Assembly (NCBI RefSeq): GCF_900115365.1 | Contig: NZ_FOWD01000002.1 | Location: 62,001-126,000 of the forward strand | Source: Anaerocolumna aminovalerica | GTDB taxonomy: Bacteria > Bacillota > Clostridia > Lachnospirales > Lachnospiraceae | Reading direction: 5' to 3' | DNA: 64,000 nucleotides | In this document: positions 17,906 through 27,863 of the stretch, one piece after another | Numbering within the stretch: position 1 is the stretch's first letter | How the letters are laid out: each line of letters begins with the position of its first letter | Position numbers and translations under genes: made by a program | Notes under the pieces: model-generated | Told to the model about the DNA's origin: nothing | The model's database searches: none | The model's input: only the letters and a program-made list of their open reading frames with translations

Positions 17906-19246
17906 CTAAGGTTCCAATCTGGATACATCTCTGGGGAATAAAGTTGTTTCCCTTACATTTTGTTCATCAAGGAGTTTCATAGTAAGACGTTCCAATCCTA
18001 TCCCCAATCCGCCATGAGGGGGCATTCCGTGTTTGAATATCATTAGATAGTTACTAAATTCCTCCGGGTCCATACCCCTTTTTATCATTTTATCCACTTG
18101 TGCTTCATAAGAATGTATTCTTTGTCCGCCAGTTGTAATTTCCATCCCCTTAAATAATAAGTCAAAACTTAATGTGAACTTTGGATCAGTTGGATCATCC
18201 ATAGCATAAAAAGGTCTTTTCTTGGAGGGATAATGTGTTACAAATACAAAGTCACTGTTATATTCTTCTTTAAAATATTTTCCGATTAAAGTTTCTTCTT
18301 CCGGTTCTAAATCATAAGGATCTTTTATTTTTCTATCATATTTTTCAGATATGAGAACTTTTGCTTCATCAAAACGTACTGCCGGAATATGAGAAGCCTC
18401 CGGAATGTTAATACCTAATATTTTAATTTCTTTCGGGTATTCTTTTTTCAGGAACGCAAAGATATATTTTAGCATAGCCCCTTCCATATTCATGATATCT
18501 TCAAATCCATCAATATATCCCATCTCAAAATCCAGACTGGTATATTCGTTCAAATGTCTTGCAGTGTTGTGCTTTTCTGCACGAAATACCGGTGCTGCTT
18601 CAAATACTCTATCATAAACACCTACCATTGTTTGCTTATAAAATTGAGGGCTTTGAGCCAAAAAGGCTTTTTTACCGAAATATTCTAATTTAAATACATT
18701 GGCTCCACCTTCTGCATTTCCGGCAACAATTTTCGGTGTCCGTATTTCTGTAAAATGTTGTTTAAACAGGAAATCACGAAAGGCCCTCACAATACCTTCC
18801 TGAATTTTAAATATAGCTCTCTCCCGAATGTTCCTTAGGGAAATCGGTCTTAAAGATAATTTTGCTTCCAAGGAGGTATTTAATTTCCATTTACTAATAG
18901 GAAGAGGCATTATAGCGTCCTCTGCTGGTACTGATAATATGCGGATATCTGTTAATCTTACTTCAAATCCGTTTGGTGCACGGTCTTCTGCTGATAGGAT
19001 TCCTTTTGCTTCCACCGTTGCACCTTCTCTTATATTTTTTAATTGGAAATCCTGTACTTTACCTTCTTCCAATACACATTGAACCAATCCTTGATAATTT
19101 CTAAGAATAATAAAAGAAAATTGGCTCATATCACGAATGGTATGAACAGCTCCTTTTATAGTAATTTCCTTTCCTATCCAATCACCGGATAAAACGTCAC
19201 TGATCTCAAATATTCTTTTTTCTTCTAAACCTTTTATATAATCCAT
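17906..19246 (-). CDS. aspS: Aspartate--tRNA(Asp/Asn) ligase, archaeal/non-discriminating type (AspS2)
   Basis: 446 residues, the short archaeal-type AspRS rather than the about 590-residue bacterial form with a GAD insertion. OB-fold anticodon domain about 1-120, then class II core with motif 2 'VFEAAPVFRAEKHNTARHLNEYTSLDFEMG' and motif 3 'GGLGIGLERLTMKLL'. This type charges both tRNA(Asp) and tRNA(Asn) with Asp; the Asp-tRNA(Asn) is then amidated by the GatCAB encoded directly downstream. It could be mistaken for asparaginyl-tRNA synthetase; the gat linkage argues for AspRS. Led by a T-box. Confidence 0.88.
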   Translation of the reverse strand: MDYIKGLEEKRIFEISDVLSGDWIGKEITIKGAVHTIRDMSQFSFIILRNYQGLVQCVLEEGKVQDFQLKNIREGATVEAKGILSAEDRAPNGFEVRLTDIRILSVPAEDAIMPLPISKWKLNTSLEAKLSLRPISLRNIRERAIFKIQEGIVRAFRDFLFKQHFTEIRTPKIVAGNAEGGANVFKLEYFGKKAFLAQSPQFYKQTMVGVYDRVFEAAPVFRAEKHNTARHLNEYTSLDFEMGYIDGFEDIMNMEGAMLKYIFAFLKKEYPKEIKILGINIPEASHIPAVRFDEAKVLISEKYDRKIKDPYDLEPEEETLIGKYFKEEYNSDFVFVTHYPSKKRPFYAMDDPTDPKFTLSFDLLFKGMEITTGGQRIHSYEAQVDKMIKRGMDPEEFSNYLMIFKHGMPPHGGLGIGLERLTMKLLDEQNVRETTLFPRDVSRLEP

Positions 19247-19250
19247 AGTA

Positions 19251-19340
19251 TCCTCGATTCTGGCGTTTTAGCGCCTTTAATAATGACAGCAGCTTTGTGC
19301 TCCAGCACAAATTGCCATTGAAAAACATTATTTTTCAATC
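19251..19340 (-). repeat. Dispersed hairpin/SD element in aspS leader
   Basis: On the minus strand: hairpin A (arms ATTGAAAAA/TTTTTCAAT, 19317-19339), hairpin B region (GGCAATTTGTGC... , 19288-19315), hairpin C GGCGCTAAAACGCC (19262-19275) and AGAATCGAGG, 6 nt from the aspS ATG. It lies after the T-box terminator, inside the translated operon's 5' leader. Confidence 0.75.
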
Positions 19341-19485
19341 TTCTCCTTTCACCTGTTTCTGTGATCCTTATCCTACATTACCATCCGACAAATTGATTTT
19401 TCATAACATAATAAGTTTCTTTTATAAATCTGTCCTTGATTTCAATTCAAAAATAATTTAGGATATATACCCGAAACAAATAAAA

Positions 19486-19853
19486 AAGTCCCGAGTATAT
19501 AGGATACAGTGTTTAATCTGCAACATATATACTCGGGACGGGATACTCTTTTAGATTTATTTCCCGCGGTACCACCCGCTTTGAGAATCGAAATTCTCCT
19601 CTCTTTTCACTTAACGCGTGTCACGCACGAACCTACTACAGTCAGTCTTAACTTCCCATTCAATTCGTGAGCTCCAGAGTGTTCCTTCCTACGTCTATCA
19701 TCAAAGGTATGCTCTCAGTCGGTGACACACCATTCCTGTCTATAAATGCAATCCACATAGGTCAGTCTCTTTCACAGCTTATTTTATATTTGATTTTAAA
19801 AATATACAAAAAGGCAAAGGTATTGTCTGTTTGTGTATTCAACGCCTTTGCTG
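19486..19853 (-). promoter_or_regulatory. T-box riboswitch leader of aspS2-gatCAB
   Basis: Minus-strand RNA contains the T-box core GGGTGGTACCGCGGG (19563-19577), with UGGU as the bulge that pairs with the tRNA 3' end, Stem III (GAGAAT...ATTCTC), and a Stem I with the GGTGTGTCACC...GAGAGC region. The intrinsic terminator is a long stem (gtcccgagtatat about 19488-19500 / atatactcgggac about 19527-19539) followed by seven U-rich bases. The specifier region reads GGAACACTCTGGAGC, so GAA (Glu, 19684-19682) and AAC (Asn, 19683-19681) overlap. Uncharged tRNA should favour read-through into the tRNA-dependent amidation operon. Confidence 0.9.
19814..19851 (-). other. Start-proximal GCAAAGG hairpin in aspS2 leader
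   Basis: GCAAAGG (19851-19845) pairs with CCTTTGC (19820-19814) around a 24-nt loop and is followed by CTTTTT. It starts about 3 nt from the predicted transcription start and has the same stem and architecture as the hairpin at the start of glnA (27815-27851). Confidence 0.5.
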
Positions 19854-19860
19854 TTGACTT

Positions 19861-19889
19861 ATATTAACATATAACATTATATATTTCAA
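19861..19889 (-). promoter_or_regulatory. SigA-type promoter for the T-box leader
   Basis: TTGAAA (19884-19889), 17-nt spacer, TAATAT (19861-19866), reading on the minus strand. Predicted start near 19854. Confidence 0.7.
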
Positions 19890-19959
19890 GAGCAATTTTT
19901 ACACATTGTTATTTTTACAATTTATTTTTAATGAGTTGTGTTAATATTATTAACAATAT

Positions 19960-22260
19960 TTATTTAATTATAGATAATATATAACTATAATAATCTTCAT
20001 CCAATATACTTTCTGATATAAGGAACTTATTGTTTACTATTTTGTTCATAGTACTGATATAATCTTCAGGGAGTTCTTCTTCAGACAATTTTATTATTTC
20101 TTTTGTTTTACTGTTATACATAACCTTATCCGTAATAAAGCTTCGATTAGAAAATATAACTAGCGGAGGAGAGTCCGAAAGAATATCCTTACCCATAAAT
20201 AATCTGGAATCATAAGACAGCCCGAAGAGATTAGACAAGGTAGGCATAATATCCAGGCTGGAGCATGGTTTATCTATGAAAATTGGTTTCTTTATACTTC
20301 CGGACCATAGGATAAATTGATTTTTATAAAGTTCAAAGTTTTCCTCTACTTTGTGTCCTGCCAGTTCATCAATTTTATCCTTTTCCAGCCCATAGGGATA
20401 ATGGTCTGCACTGAGGGCAATCACGGTTTTATCTGCAATTCCTTTCCTTTCTAATTCCCCAATCAGCCTTTCCAAAGCTCTGTCCAATTCTATATTGCAG
20501 GCTATATAGGCTTTCCCTTCCATAGAATAGGGTAAATGATCTACTGCCTCTTTATTTTTAGTAGACATTTGATTCCCATGAAATGTGTAGTTCATATGTC
20601 CGCTTACTGTCATATAATAAGTATGAAAAGGCTGGTCATCTATATATTCCGGCATGGTAACTTCTATCATTTCCAAGTCGGATTCCGGCCAGCTTTCTGT
20701 TATTTCAAGACCATTTCCCACTCCTTTATAATCATATCCCATATTAGGATGAGATATTTGACGCTTATAATAAGTGTAAGTGTGATTATGATAAGCACGG
20801 GTGCTGTAACCTATTTTATTAAACTGGTTTCCTAAGGCAAAGGGCATAATATTGCTTCCACTTTCATAAAAACTGATAACTCCGGACTTAGGTATTAAAC
20901 TTGTACAAGCTACATACTCTCCATCTATGGTACTTGCCCACCATAAAGGAGTATAAAAATTCTCAAAAACAAATCCTTCATGAATAAGTTTATACAACGT
21001 AGGCGTGATTTCTTTATCCACAGCCCATGGAGAAAATCCCTCCGCTGTCAACATAATTAGGTTATAGCCTTTAAACATCCCTGTATATTTATTTTTCCTG
21101 GTAGGTTCTGTTGAAGCGAAATATTGATGCATCATTTTTACGGTTTCCTTGGTTTCTTCTTTTGCTAAAGCCTCAAAATCAATGGCCAATATATTAGGTG
21201 ATGTATCAATGGGAGTTGGCGTTGGTATTGCCTTTTTTACCACATCTTTTTCTTTGCTGTTTTTATTGTTAACTGTGTCTTTCTTATTTTCCTTAATACC
21301 TGCTGCTATTGTTTTGGGACTATTATCTAATAGCAGCCCCGTGTTCAGGGTAGTACCGGCTTCTTTGACAATCAACCGTTTCACATCAAATCTGGTACTT
21401 GTTAACACTCCTAATTGTTCTACACTCATTTCCGGAACCCAGGTTCTATGATATATATCATAGGGAGAATAGGTTTCCTTACCAAAGATAGGAAGGATAA
21501 GCACTCCAAAAAATTGCACAACAATAAAGCAAGTTAACGCCGTAACTTGAGAACCTATAGGTTTGCTATTCATATCAATTTGTTTCTTTTTCATGAGTAT
21601 TTTTAAGATAATCAGAGGTGTACATAATAAGAAGATTCCAATCAGATTATTTCCAATGGCCGCTAAAATCTGATCAAAGAATTCTAACACGTCTTTCCCA
21701 ACCACTCCAACGGAATAGATAGAAAGAAAGGTTTTAAAGACATAGTTATAAACAAGCTGGGTGCTGAATATTAAACATAAAGCAGTGGTAAAAATCCATA
21801 TAAGCACTTGGTTTAGCTGTTTGCCAAATATTCCGCTGATAAATCCAAGTACAGCCCCCACCGGTATGGCAAATACTATGGGTAATAGTATTTTGCCATC
21901 CAAGCTTTGAAAGGTTAGAAGATGGAAAACCACTTCCAGATAAATTATAATTAGCTGGTAAAAACAAGTTATTTGGAACAAATGGCCTTTACCATTCCAT
22001 AGGTTATGTATGCTTTTTAAAATAGCCACATGTAAAACCTGTTCATCCCCATTACTTTCCTTTTTCTCCTGATTAAAAATGTTATTTTCTACTTCTTTTA
22101 TAAAATTTCCATTCTTAATTTTATGAACTATAGAAAGCAGTTTATCTTTTGGGCTGATCTCAATTCGAATTTTCTTTTGTGTCAATCCATTCTTTTTTGG
22201 ATTATCACCGGAGATAGATTCCTTCCCTTTCTTTGAATCTATCTCTTTGTTATTGCTCAT
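19960..22260 (-). CDS. LTA synthase / phosphoglycerol transferase family sulfatase-fold enzyme
   Basis: 766 residues. A charged cytoplasmic N-terminus (about 1-85), five membrane segments (about 95-265), an extracytoplasmic linker, then a sulfatase-fold domain from about 375: 'LIMLTAEGFSPWAVDKEITPTLYKLIHEGF' (metal-site Glu), 'WWASTIDGEYVACTSLIP' with the likely catalytic Thr, and 'VIALSADHYPYG' (metal Asp-His). These match LtaS/MdoB-type enzymes that move glycerophosphate from phosphatidylglycerol onto a glycolipid or polymer outside the membrane. Longer than classical LtaS (about 650) through its N-terminal extension. Exact acceptor unknown. Confidence 0.85.
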   Translation of the reverse strand: MSNNKEIDSKKGKESISGDNPKKNGLTQKKIRIEISPKDKLLSIVHKIKNGNFIKEVENNIFNQEKKESNGDEQVLHVAILKSIHNLWNGKGHLFQITCFYQLIIIYLEVVFHLLTFQSLDGKILLPIVFAIPVGAVLGFISGIFGKQLNQVLIWIFTTALCLIFSTQLVYNYVFKTFLSIYSVGVVGKDVLEFFDQILAAIGNNLIGIFLLCTPLIILKILMKKKQIDMNSKPIGSQVTALTCFIVVQFFGVLILPIFGKETYSPYDIYHRTWVPEMSVEQLGVLTSTRFDVKRLIVKEAGTTLNTGLLLDNSPKTIAAGIKENKKDTVNNKNSKEKDVVKKAIPTPTPIDTSPNILAIDFEALAKEETKETVKMMHQYFASTEPTRKNKYTGMFKGYNLIMLTAEGFSPWAVDKEITPTLYKLIHEGFVFENFYTPLWWASTIDGEYVACTSLIPKSGVISFYESGSNIMPFALGNQFNKIGYSTRAYHNHTYTYYKRQISHPNMGYDYKGVGNGLEITESWPESDLEMIEVTMPEYIDDQPFHTYYMTVSGHMNYTFHGNQMSTKNKEAVDHLPYSMEGKAYIACNIELDRALERLIGELERKGIADKTVIALSADHYPYGLEKDKIDELAGHKVEENFELYKNQFILWSGSIKKPIFIDKPCSSLDIMPTLSNLFGLSYDSRLFMGKDILSDSPPLVIFSNRSFITDKVMYNSKTKEIIKLSEEELPEDYISTMNKIVNNKFLISESILDEDYYSYILSIIK

Positions 22261-22324
22261 GAATTGCGCCCCCCAATCACCATTGATTCATTTCTAAAAG
22301 AAAATTCTATTTCTTTCTTATTTC

Positions 22325-23338
22325 CTAAATAAAATCATAACTCACAGTACCTTTTCCATCTTTACTGTGTATCTTGGCCATAGCTCCGTTAACTATAGTC
22401 ATCTGAGGTAATTTATGTCCAATATCTGCATCTAATATAATAGGAACATGGAATTCCTCTAATACAGACAGAACCGCTTCATCATAGGAAATATCATAAT
22501 TCGGATTAAAAAAAGCAGGTCTTCCGAAAATAAAACCTTTTGTATATTGAAACCATCCGGCTTCTTTTAATTGCCACAATCCTAAAGTTATAGCTTCACT
22601 ATCCAGTGCAAAACTTTCTAAATACCAAAGAATTCCGTTTTCTTTATACTTCTCAATAAATTCCTTCGTTCTATCAAATCTTGTACCTACCATATGAAGT
22701 AACACATCCAGGCAGCCCCCTAATAATCTGCCTGTCATGCTGATTTCATCTTCCCCCTGTAAATTTCTCCAACAGACAGGTTTTTCAAGTTGATAGCCTT
22801 CTAATCCGGTAATCCTGTCATAAAAACCGTCTTCATATTGATCAAAACTATGCACTGTATTTATATCTCCCTCCACTAATTGAAGGTTATCTTCCATGGC
22901 TTTATGCCACACTTCCATTCCAAAATCATTAAAATTACAGCCATAAAGAGTAGCTATATCACAATGGGTAGTTATGGTATAAGTTAAACCTGTATTATCA
23001 GAATATCCCTGTATCCACTTAGGGTTAGCCTTTATATGATTAAAATCCATTAAAGGAAGCATTTCCAGCAGAAAGTCGCCGCCTTTTGCAGATATTATCC
23101 ATTTTACATTATCATTATTTATTAGTTCAGCCAATTCTTTTGTTCTTGTCCCTGCATCGGTACTTCTTCCTTTGTTACTGGTTCGGACATGTGCTGTTTC
23201 TATGACCTCATACCCTCTTTTCCTTAATTGTTCCTTACCATTATTAAGCCTTGTAAAATCTGTCTCTTTTTTATTACCCTCTGAGGGTGCAGTGATTCCA
23301 ATTACATTACCTTTCTTCACGTATTCCGGATATATCAT
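22325..23338 (-). CDS. LD-carboxypeptidase / MccF-like peptidase (family S66)
   Basis: 337 residues from the ATG at 23338 (an ATG at 23350 would add MKYI; its SD is too close, so MIYPEYVKKGNVIGITAPSEG is preferred by family alignment). S66 features: 'GITAPS' strand, 'WIISAKGGDFLLEMLPLMDF' (the usual ..r GGyG.nRllp.id segment), nucleophile region 'IQGYSDNTGLTY' with Ser, and a C-terminal 'LDADIGHKLPQMTIVNGAMAKI' holding the His. Cytoplasmic; cleaves the L,D bond of murein tetrapeptides or inactivates peptidyl-nucleotide antibiotics. The KGG in place of the common RGG and its MccF-like look favour the self-immunity branch slightly. Confidence 0.85.
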   Translation of the reverse strand: MIYPEYVKKGNVIGITAPSEGNKKETDFTRLNNGKEQLRKRGYEVIETAHVRTSNKGRSTDAGTRTKELAELINNDNVKWIISAKGGDFLLEMLPLMDFNHIKANPKWIQGYSDNTGLTYTITTHCDIATLYGCNFNDFGMEVWHKAMEDNLQLVEGDINTVHSFDQYEDGFYDRITGLEGYQLEKPVCWRNLQGEDEISMTGRLLGGCLDVLLHMVGTRFDRTKEFIEKYKENGILWYLESFALDSEAITLGLWQLKEAGWFQYTKGFIFGRPAFFNPNYDISYDEAVLSVLEEFHVPIILDADIGHKLPQMTIVNGAMAKIHSKDGKGTVSYDFI

Positions 23339-23350
23339 AATGTATTTCAT

Positions 23351-23729
23351 TCCTTTCAGATATATTATTTTCTATGTTTTAATCAAATTATTAAATATGT
23401 GGCATTGTAAATGTTTTTAAAGATACTATTAAAATAAACCTATTTATTACAGAACATTATATTTTAAATGTATTCTAAGGACAAATCCAATATTCCGTAC
23501 CAATACATTATACATGAATCACATAAGATTTTCCATTATAAAACCAAAAATTATCTAAATATTTACCCATAATAATTTAATTTTTATACAAATATTCCAA
23601 ACCAATCGCCATATAATTATTCCCCAAGGTATATAGGAAGTTGTAATCATCAGAAATAGGGAGTTATTCACTAGTACTCTCATAGTGATTACTCCCTTTT
23701 CCAAATATAATATAATTTGATTTATAACA
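23351..23729. other. AT-rich intergenic region with terminator at 23659-23696
   Basis: Stem gggagttattcacta (23659-23673) / tagtgattactccc (23683-23696), with CTTTT on the plus side and a weaker U-tract on the minus side; likely ends the dapF-dapL transcript. The rest has no ORF or recognisable signal. Confidence 0.6.
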
Positions 23730-24944
23730 TTATAGCTTCTTAATTCTTTCTATTGCTTCAAGGGTGTTCTCATAAGTACCAAATGCAGTTAGACGAAAAT
23801 ATCCTTCTCCCCCTGGGCCAAAACCGGAGCCCGGAGTTCCCACTACATTAGCCTCTTTTAATAAATAATCAAAGAATTGCCATGATGTCATATCCTTTGG
23901 TGTTTCAAGCCAGATATAGGGAGCATTAACACCACCGGATACATTGTAACCTGCTGCGGTTAAACCTTCACGGATTACTTTTGCATTCTTCATATAATAA
24001 GCAATTTGTTCCTTGGTCTGTCTCTTACCTTCTTCTGTATAAACAGCAGCACCTGCCGCCTGAATTATATAAGGAGCACCGTTAAATTTAGTACCGTGCC
24101 GTCTTGCCCACAAACTGTTCAACATTACACCGCCACATTTTAATTCTTTTGGAATTACGGTAAAACCAAGTCTTGTTCCGGTAAAGCCAGCATTCTTAGA
24201 AAAACTTCTGATTTCAATGGCACAGGTCTTAGCACCGTCACATTCATAAATAGAGTGGGGCACATCCTCTTCAGAAATGTAAGCCTCATAAGCCCCATCA
24301 TATATGATTACAGCCCCTGTTTTGTTGGCGTAATCAACCCATTTTTGCAGTTCTGTTTTATTAATGGCTGCTCCTGTGGGGTTATTTGGAAAACACAAAT
24401 ATATAATATCCGGTTCCTCTTTAGGCAGTTCCGGTGCAAAATTAGTTTCCTTGGTACAAGGCATATAAATAACATTACTCCATTTGCCCTGCTCCGGCAG
24501 ATAATTACCGGCTCTTCCTTCCATAGCATTGGTATCTACATAAACCGGATAAACCGGATCGCAAACCGCAATTTTATTGTCTGCATCAAAGATGTCTCCT
24601 ATATTACCGGAATCACTTTTTGCACCATCGCTGATAAAAATTTCATCAACAGCTATGTCAACCCCTCTTTTTTTGAAATCATTTTCCCCTATGGCACTTC
24701 TTAAGAATTCATAGCCAAGATCAGGTGCATAGCCTTTAAAGGTTTCTTTAACTGCCATATCATCCGTAGCTTTATGCAGTGCTTCAATTACTGCCGGCAC
24801 CAGTGGTAGGGTAACATCTCCAATACCAAGGCGGATGATCTTTTTATCAGGGTTTGCTTCTGTAAATTCTTTTACCTTTTTACCAATATCAGAGAACAAG
24901 TAACTTCCAGGTAATTTTAAATAATTTTCATTTATTTTAAACAT
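23730..24944 (-). CDS. dapL: LL-diaminopimelate aminotransferase
   Basis: 404 residues. PLP class I/II aminotransferase; '[21 protein letters not shown]' and '[22 protein letters not shown]' are diagnostic of DapL, with the PLP Lys in '[17 protein letters not shown]'. It converts tetrahydrodipicolinate directly to LL-DAP using glutamate, bypassing the succinylase/acetylase routes. Start ATG at 24944 overlaps the dapF stop by 8 bp and has AAGGAG 7 nt upstream; the TTG 15 nt further up is not preferred. DapF next makes meso-DAP. Confidence 0.95.
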   Translation of the reverse strand: MFKINENYLKLPGSYLFSDIGKKVKEFTEANPDKKIIRLGIGDVTLPLVPAVIEALHKATDDMAVKETFKGYAPDLGYEFLRSAIGENDFKKRGVDIAVDEIFISDGAKSDSGNIGDIFDADNKIAVCDPVYPVYVDTNAMEGRAGNYLPEQGKWSNVIYMPCTKETNFAPELPKEEPDIIYLCFPNNPTGAAINKTELQKWVDYANKTGAVIIYDGAYEAYISEEDVPHSIYECDGAKTCAIEIRSFSKNAGFTGTRLGFTVIPKELKCGGVMLNSLWARRHGTKFNGAPYIIQAAGAAVYTEEGKRQTKEQIAYYMKNAKVIREGLTAAGYNVSGGVNAPYIWLETPKDMTSWQFFDYLLKEANVVGTPGSGFGPGGEGYFRLTAFGTYENTLEAIERIKKL

Positions 24945-25770
24945 AAATTTCTCCTTCAAATACAGTTACCGCAGGCCCTGTCATAAATATAGTGTTCTTT
25001 TCCCTGTCATATTTTACCTTAAGTTCACCGCCTAATAATCTTACCCTTACTTCATCCTCTGTTAATCCATTTAGAATACAGGCATATACACTGGCACAGG
25101 CTCCTGTTCCACATGCTAAGGTTTCACCGGAACCCCTCTCCCAAACCCGCATATCAATTGTATGCCTATCAATTACATGAATAAATTCCGTGTTTGTTCT
25201 CTCCGGAAACATAGCATGGTGTTCAAACAAAGGACCTATTTTTTCAATATCAATGGATTTTGTATTGTCTACAAATACAATTGCATGGGGATTACCCATA
25301 GAAACACAGGTCATTTCGTATGAAATCCCGCCCACTGTTATAGGCATAGCAACAATCCTTTCCCTGTCCGAAACCACAGGAATTAATTCAGGAACTATAA
25401 TAGGTGTTCCCATATCTACCGTAACTTCTGTTACACGGCCCTCTTCTACTTTTAAATCCAGATATTTTATACCTGCACCGGTTTCAATTGATATATTTTT
25501 TCTATCTGTCAAACCATAATCATAAACATATTTTGCAACGCAGCGTATGCCATTACCGCACATTTGTGACCGGGAACCGTCTGCATTGTACATATCCATC
25601 ATAAAATCTGCTTTATCAGAAGGTTTAATTAATATAAGCCCATCCGAACCAATTCCAAAGTGTCTGTTGCTAACCTTAATTGCTGCTTTGGATCCATCCT
25701 CCACAGATTCCTTAAAACAATTTACATATACATAATCATTGCCGCAGCCTTGCATCTTTGTAAATTTCAT
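24937..25770 (-). CDS. dapF: Diaminopimelate epimerase
   Basis: 277 residues. Both catalytic cysteines are present: '[15 protein letters not shown]' and '[15 protein letters not shown]'. Starts '[17 protein letters not shown]', the DapF N-terminal signature. Converts LL-DAP to meso-DAP for murein and lysine. Co-translated with dapL through an 8-bp overlap. Confidence 0.97.
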   Translation of the reverse strand: MKFTKMQGCGNDYVYVNCFKESVEDGSKAAIKVSNRHFGIGSDGLILIKPSDKADFMMDMYNADGSRSQMCGNGIRCVAKYVYDYGLTDRKNISIETGAGIKYLDLKVEEGRVTEVTVDMGTPIIVPELIPVVSDRERIVAMPITVGGISYEMTCVSMGNPHAIVFVDNTKSIDIEKIGPLFEHHAMFPERTNTEFIHVIDRHTIDMRVWERGSGETLACGTGACASVYACILNGLTEDEVRVRLLGGELKVKYDREKNTIFMTGPAVTVFEGEIYV

Positions 25771-25843
25771 GTGTGCCTCCTATATTGGAATATCTGCAAT
25801 TTATAAATATTAACAAATAGCTGGAATGTGTAACCTCATTCTT

Positions 25844-26380
25844 TTAAAGTAAATTCAAAATCATTTCAGCCATTTCAACCATATTAATTCCACTGTCCAT
25901 ACTGTTTTTTTGTATATATCGATGTGCTTCTTCTTCTGTCATATTATTTCTAACCATAAGCACTTGCTTGGCTTTATTGATAGCAGCTTTTTCTTCTTCT
26001 GTTCTGCCCTTTTGCTTTTCTTTCCTCTTACGCCTTGTATAGTTATAGGTCATCATTTGCAGCGTATTAAGCAAATCATTGATTTTTAGAGGCATTTTAA
26101 GGCAAACAATATTACTTTCCTTACTTTCTGCTAATTTTGTTGGCGAAGCAATCAAAAGCATTTCAAAACCTTTTGGAAGATAGTTATTCAGTTCATTATA
26201 ATACATGTCGGAAAGCCGATACCCGGAAATTACAATTCCTCCATCCAATTGATCTGTAATACTAATTACCTGAGCACCTGTAGTGCAAGTAGAATTCACT
26301 TCAAATCCGTTTTTAATAAGAGTATTTTTAATACTTTTCGCATCATCTATCTTTGGAAATGCAACTATAATACTCAGCAC
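25844..26380 (-). CDS. ANTAR-domain regulator with a receiver domain lacking the phospho-acceptor
   Basis: 178 residues. Residues about 1-112 have the receiver fold but the site that normally reads V-I-S-D-Y-R-L-P-D reads VISGYRLSD, so Gly53 replaces the phospho-Asp. A charged coiled linker (KRKEKQKGRTEEEK) leads to the C-terminal ANTAR RNA-binding domain ('EEKAAINKAKQVLMVRNNMTEEEAHRYIQKNSMDSG...MAEMILNLL'). ANTAR proteins bind two-hairpin RNA motifs to prevent termination. It directly follows glnA (46-bp gap), and glnA has a terminator in its leader, so it is a good candidate for glnA attenuation control, probably switched by protein or ligand contact rather than phosphorylation. Confidence 0.88.
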   Translation of the reverse strand: MLSIIVAFPKIDDAKSIKNTLIKNGFEVNSTCTTGAQVISITDQLDGGIVISGYRLSDMYYNELNNYLPKGFEMLLIASPTKLAESKESNIVCLKMPLKINDLLNTLQMMTYNYTRRKRKEKQKGRTEEEKAAINKAKQVLMVRNNMTEEEAHRYIQKNSMDSGINMVEMAEMILNLL

Positions 26381-26425
26381 ATCCGATCACCTCCATCGCT
26401 TATTATGCTGATTTGCTTTCTCTTA

Positions 26426-27757
26426 TTAAATACGATGTAAGTATTGATCAATTTCCCACTGAGACACTTGAATAATATATTGATTCCATTCTTCTTTCTT
26501 TGCTTGAACATATTTGGTAAATATATAATTTCCAAGTACATTTTTAATAAATTCATTTTGTTCCAGAGCTATCGTTGCTTCTTTTAAATTAGCAGGAAGG
26601 TACTTAATTCCGCACTGCTCCATCTCTTCTTTTGTCATAGCCACAATATTCTTATCCACACTTTCCGGAGGGGTAAGTTTATTCTTAATACCATCTAAAC
26701 CGGCAGCTAAGCACACTGCCAATGCCAAATATGGGTTTGCAGCCGGATCCGGACTTCTCAATTCCACTCTGGTATTAATCCCTCTGGATGAAGGAATACG
26801 AATCAAAGGACTTCTGCTGGTGGCGGACCATGCAATATAGACCGGCGCTTCATAACCTGGAACCAGTCTCTTATAAGAGTTCACGATTGGGTTGGTAATG
26901 GCAGTGATTCCCTCCATATGTTTCATCAATCCGGCTATAAAATGATAAGCATCTTCACTTAAGCCCAGCTTACCTTCAGGGTTATCAAATATATTTTTCC
27001 CGTCTTTCTTAATAGACATATTAATATGCATTCCTGAACCATTAATTCCATACTTTGGTTTTGGCATAAAGGTAGCATGGAGTCCATGTCTCTTTGCTAT
27101 GGTTCTTACTGCCATTCGAAAAGTCATTATATTATCTGCGGTTTTAACAGCATCATCATATTTAAAATCAATCTCGTGCTGTGCCGGCGCAACTTCGTGA
27201 TGGGAAGATTCTATTTCAAAACCCATATCTTCTAATGTAAGTACCATTTCACGCCTTGCATTTTCACCGGAATCCAATGGGCCTACATCAAAATATCCTC
27301 CTCGTTCCTTTGAGCTATTGGTAGGTTCCCCATTTTCTTTCAGGTCAAATAAAAAGAATTCGCATTCCGGTCCCACATCAAAGGTATATCCTAACTGTTC
27401 CGCTTCTTTTACAACCTTTTTCAATATATTTCTTGGATCTCCTTCAAATGGTGTTCCATCCGGCTTATATACATCACATAGAAATCTGGCTACCTTTCCT
27501 TGCTGAGGCCTCCATGGAAAAATTTCAAAAGTATCAAGTTCCGGGTAAAGATACATATCCGACTCTTCAATACGGGCGTAGCCTTCAATGGAAGAACCGT
27601 CAAACATACATTCATTATCCAGCACTTTTCCCAATTGACTTGTAGTTACAGCAACATTTTTCAGGTTACCGAATATATCGGTAAATTGTAAGCGGATGAA
27701 CTCCACATCCTCTTCTTCTACCAATCTATAAATATCTTGTTTTGTATAGTGCCTCAT
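26426..27757 (-). CDS. glnA: Glutamine synthetase type I (GSI-alpha)
   Basis: 443 residues, matching the short GSI-alpha type of Firmicutes. Motifs: '[21 protein letters not shown]', '[10 protein letters not shown]', the ATP loop '[16 protein letters not shown]', '[23 protein letters not shown]' and the latch '[27 protein letters not shown]'. No adenylylation loop. Ammonia plus glutamate to glutamine; feeds GatCAB in the same window. Controlled by a promoter and leader terminator (below). Confidence 0.97.
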   Translation of the reverse strand: MRHYTKQDIYRLVEEEDVEFIRLQFTDIFGNLKNVAVTTSQLGKVLDNECMFDGSSIEGYARIEESDMYLYPELDTFEIFPWRPQQGKVARFLCDVYKPDGTPFEGDPRNILKKVVKEAEQLGYTFDVGPECEFFLFDLKENGEPTNSSKERGGYFDVGPLDSGENARREMVLTLEDMGFEIESSHHEVAPAQHEIDFKYDDAVKTADNIMTFRMAVRTIAKRHGLHATFMPKPKYGINGSGMHINMSIKKDGKNIFDNPEGKLGLSEDAYHFIAGLMKHMEGITAITNPIVNSYKRLVPGYEAPVYIAWSATSRSPLIRIPSSRGINTRVELRSPDPAANPYLALAVCLAAGLDGIKNKLTPPESVDKNIVAMTKEEMEQCGIKYLPANLKEATIALEQNEFIKNVLGNYIFTKYVQAKKEEWNQYIIQVSQWEIDQYLHRI

Positions 27758-27805
27758 ATTGTTTTCGCTCCTTCATTCATATTATTATTGTACTGATATA
27801 CGTAA

Positions 27806-27852
27806 ACGAAAAAAGCAAAGGTTTTCCTATTCTATTACAGAACACCTTTGCC
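27806..27852 (-). terminator. Leader terminator/attenuator of glnA
   Basis: GCAAAGG (27852-27845 region) pairs with CCTTTGC (27821-27815) around a 23-nt loop and is followed by six U (27814-27809). It lies 50 nt upstream of the glnA ATG and about 5 nt downstream of the predicted transcription start, so it must be an attenuator or stabilising 5' hairpin of glnA rather than a terminator of the HD-GYP gene. Confidence 0.7.
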
Positions 27853-27863
27853 ATGCTGTATTT

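Noticed and set aside
24255-24704. 149-codon open frame on the plus strand
   Set aside because: Antisense to dapL; no recognisable domain or start signal.
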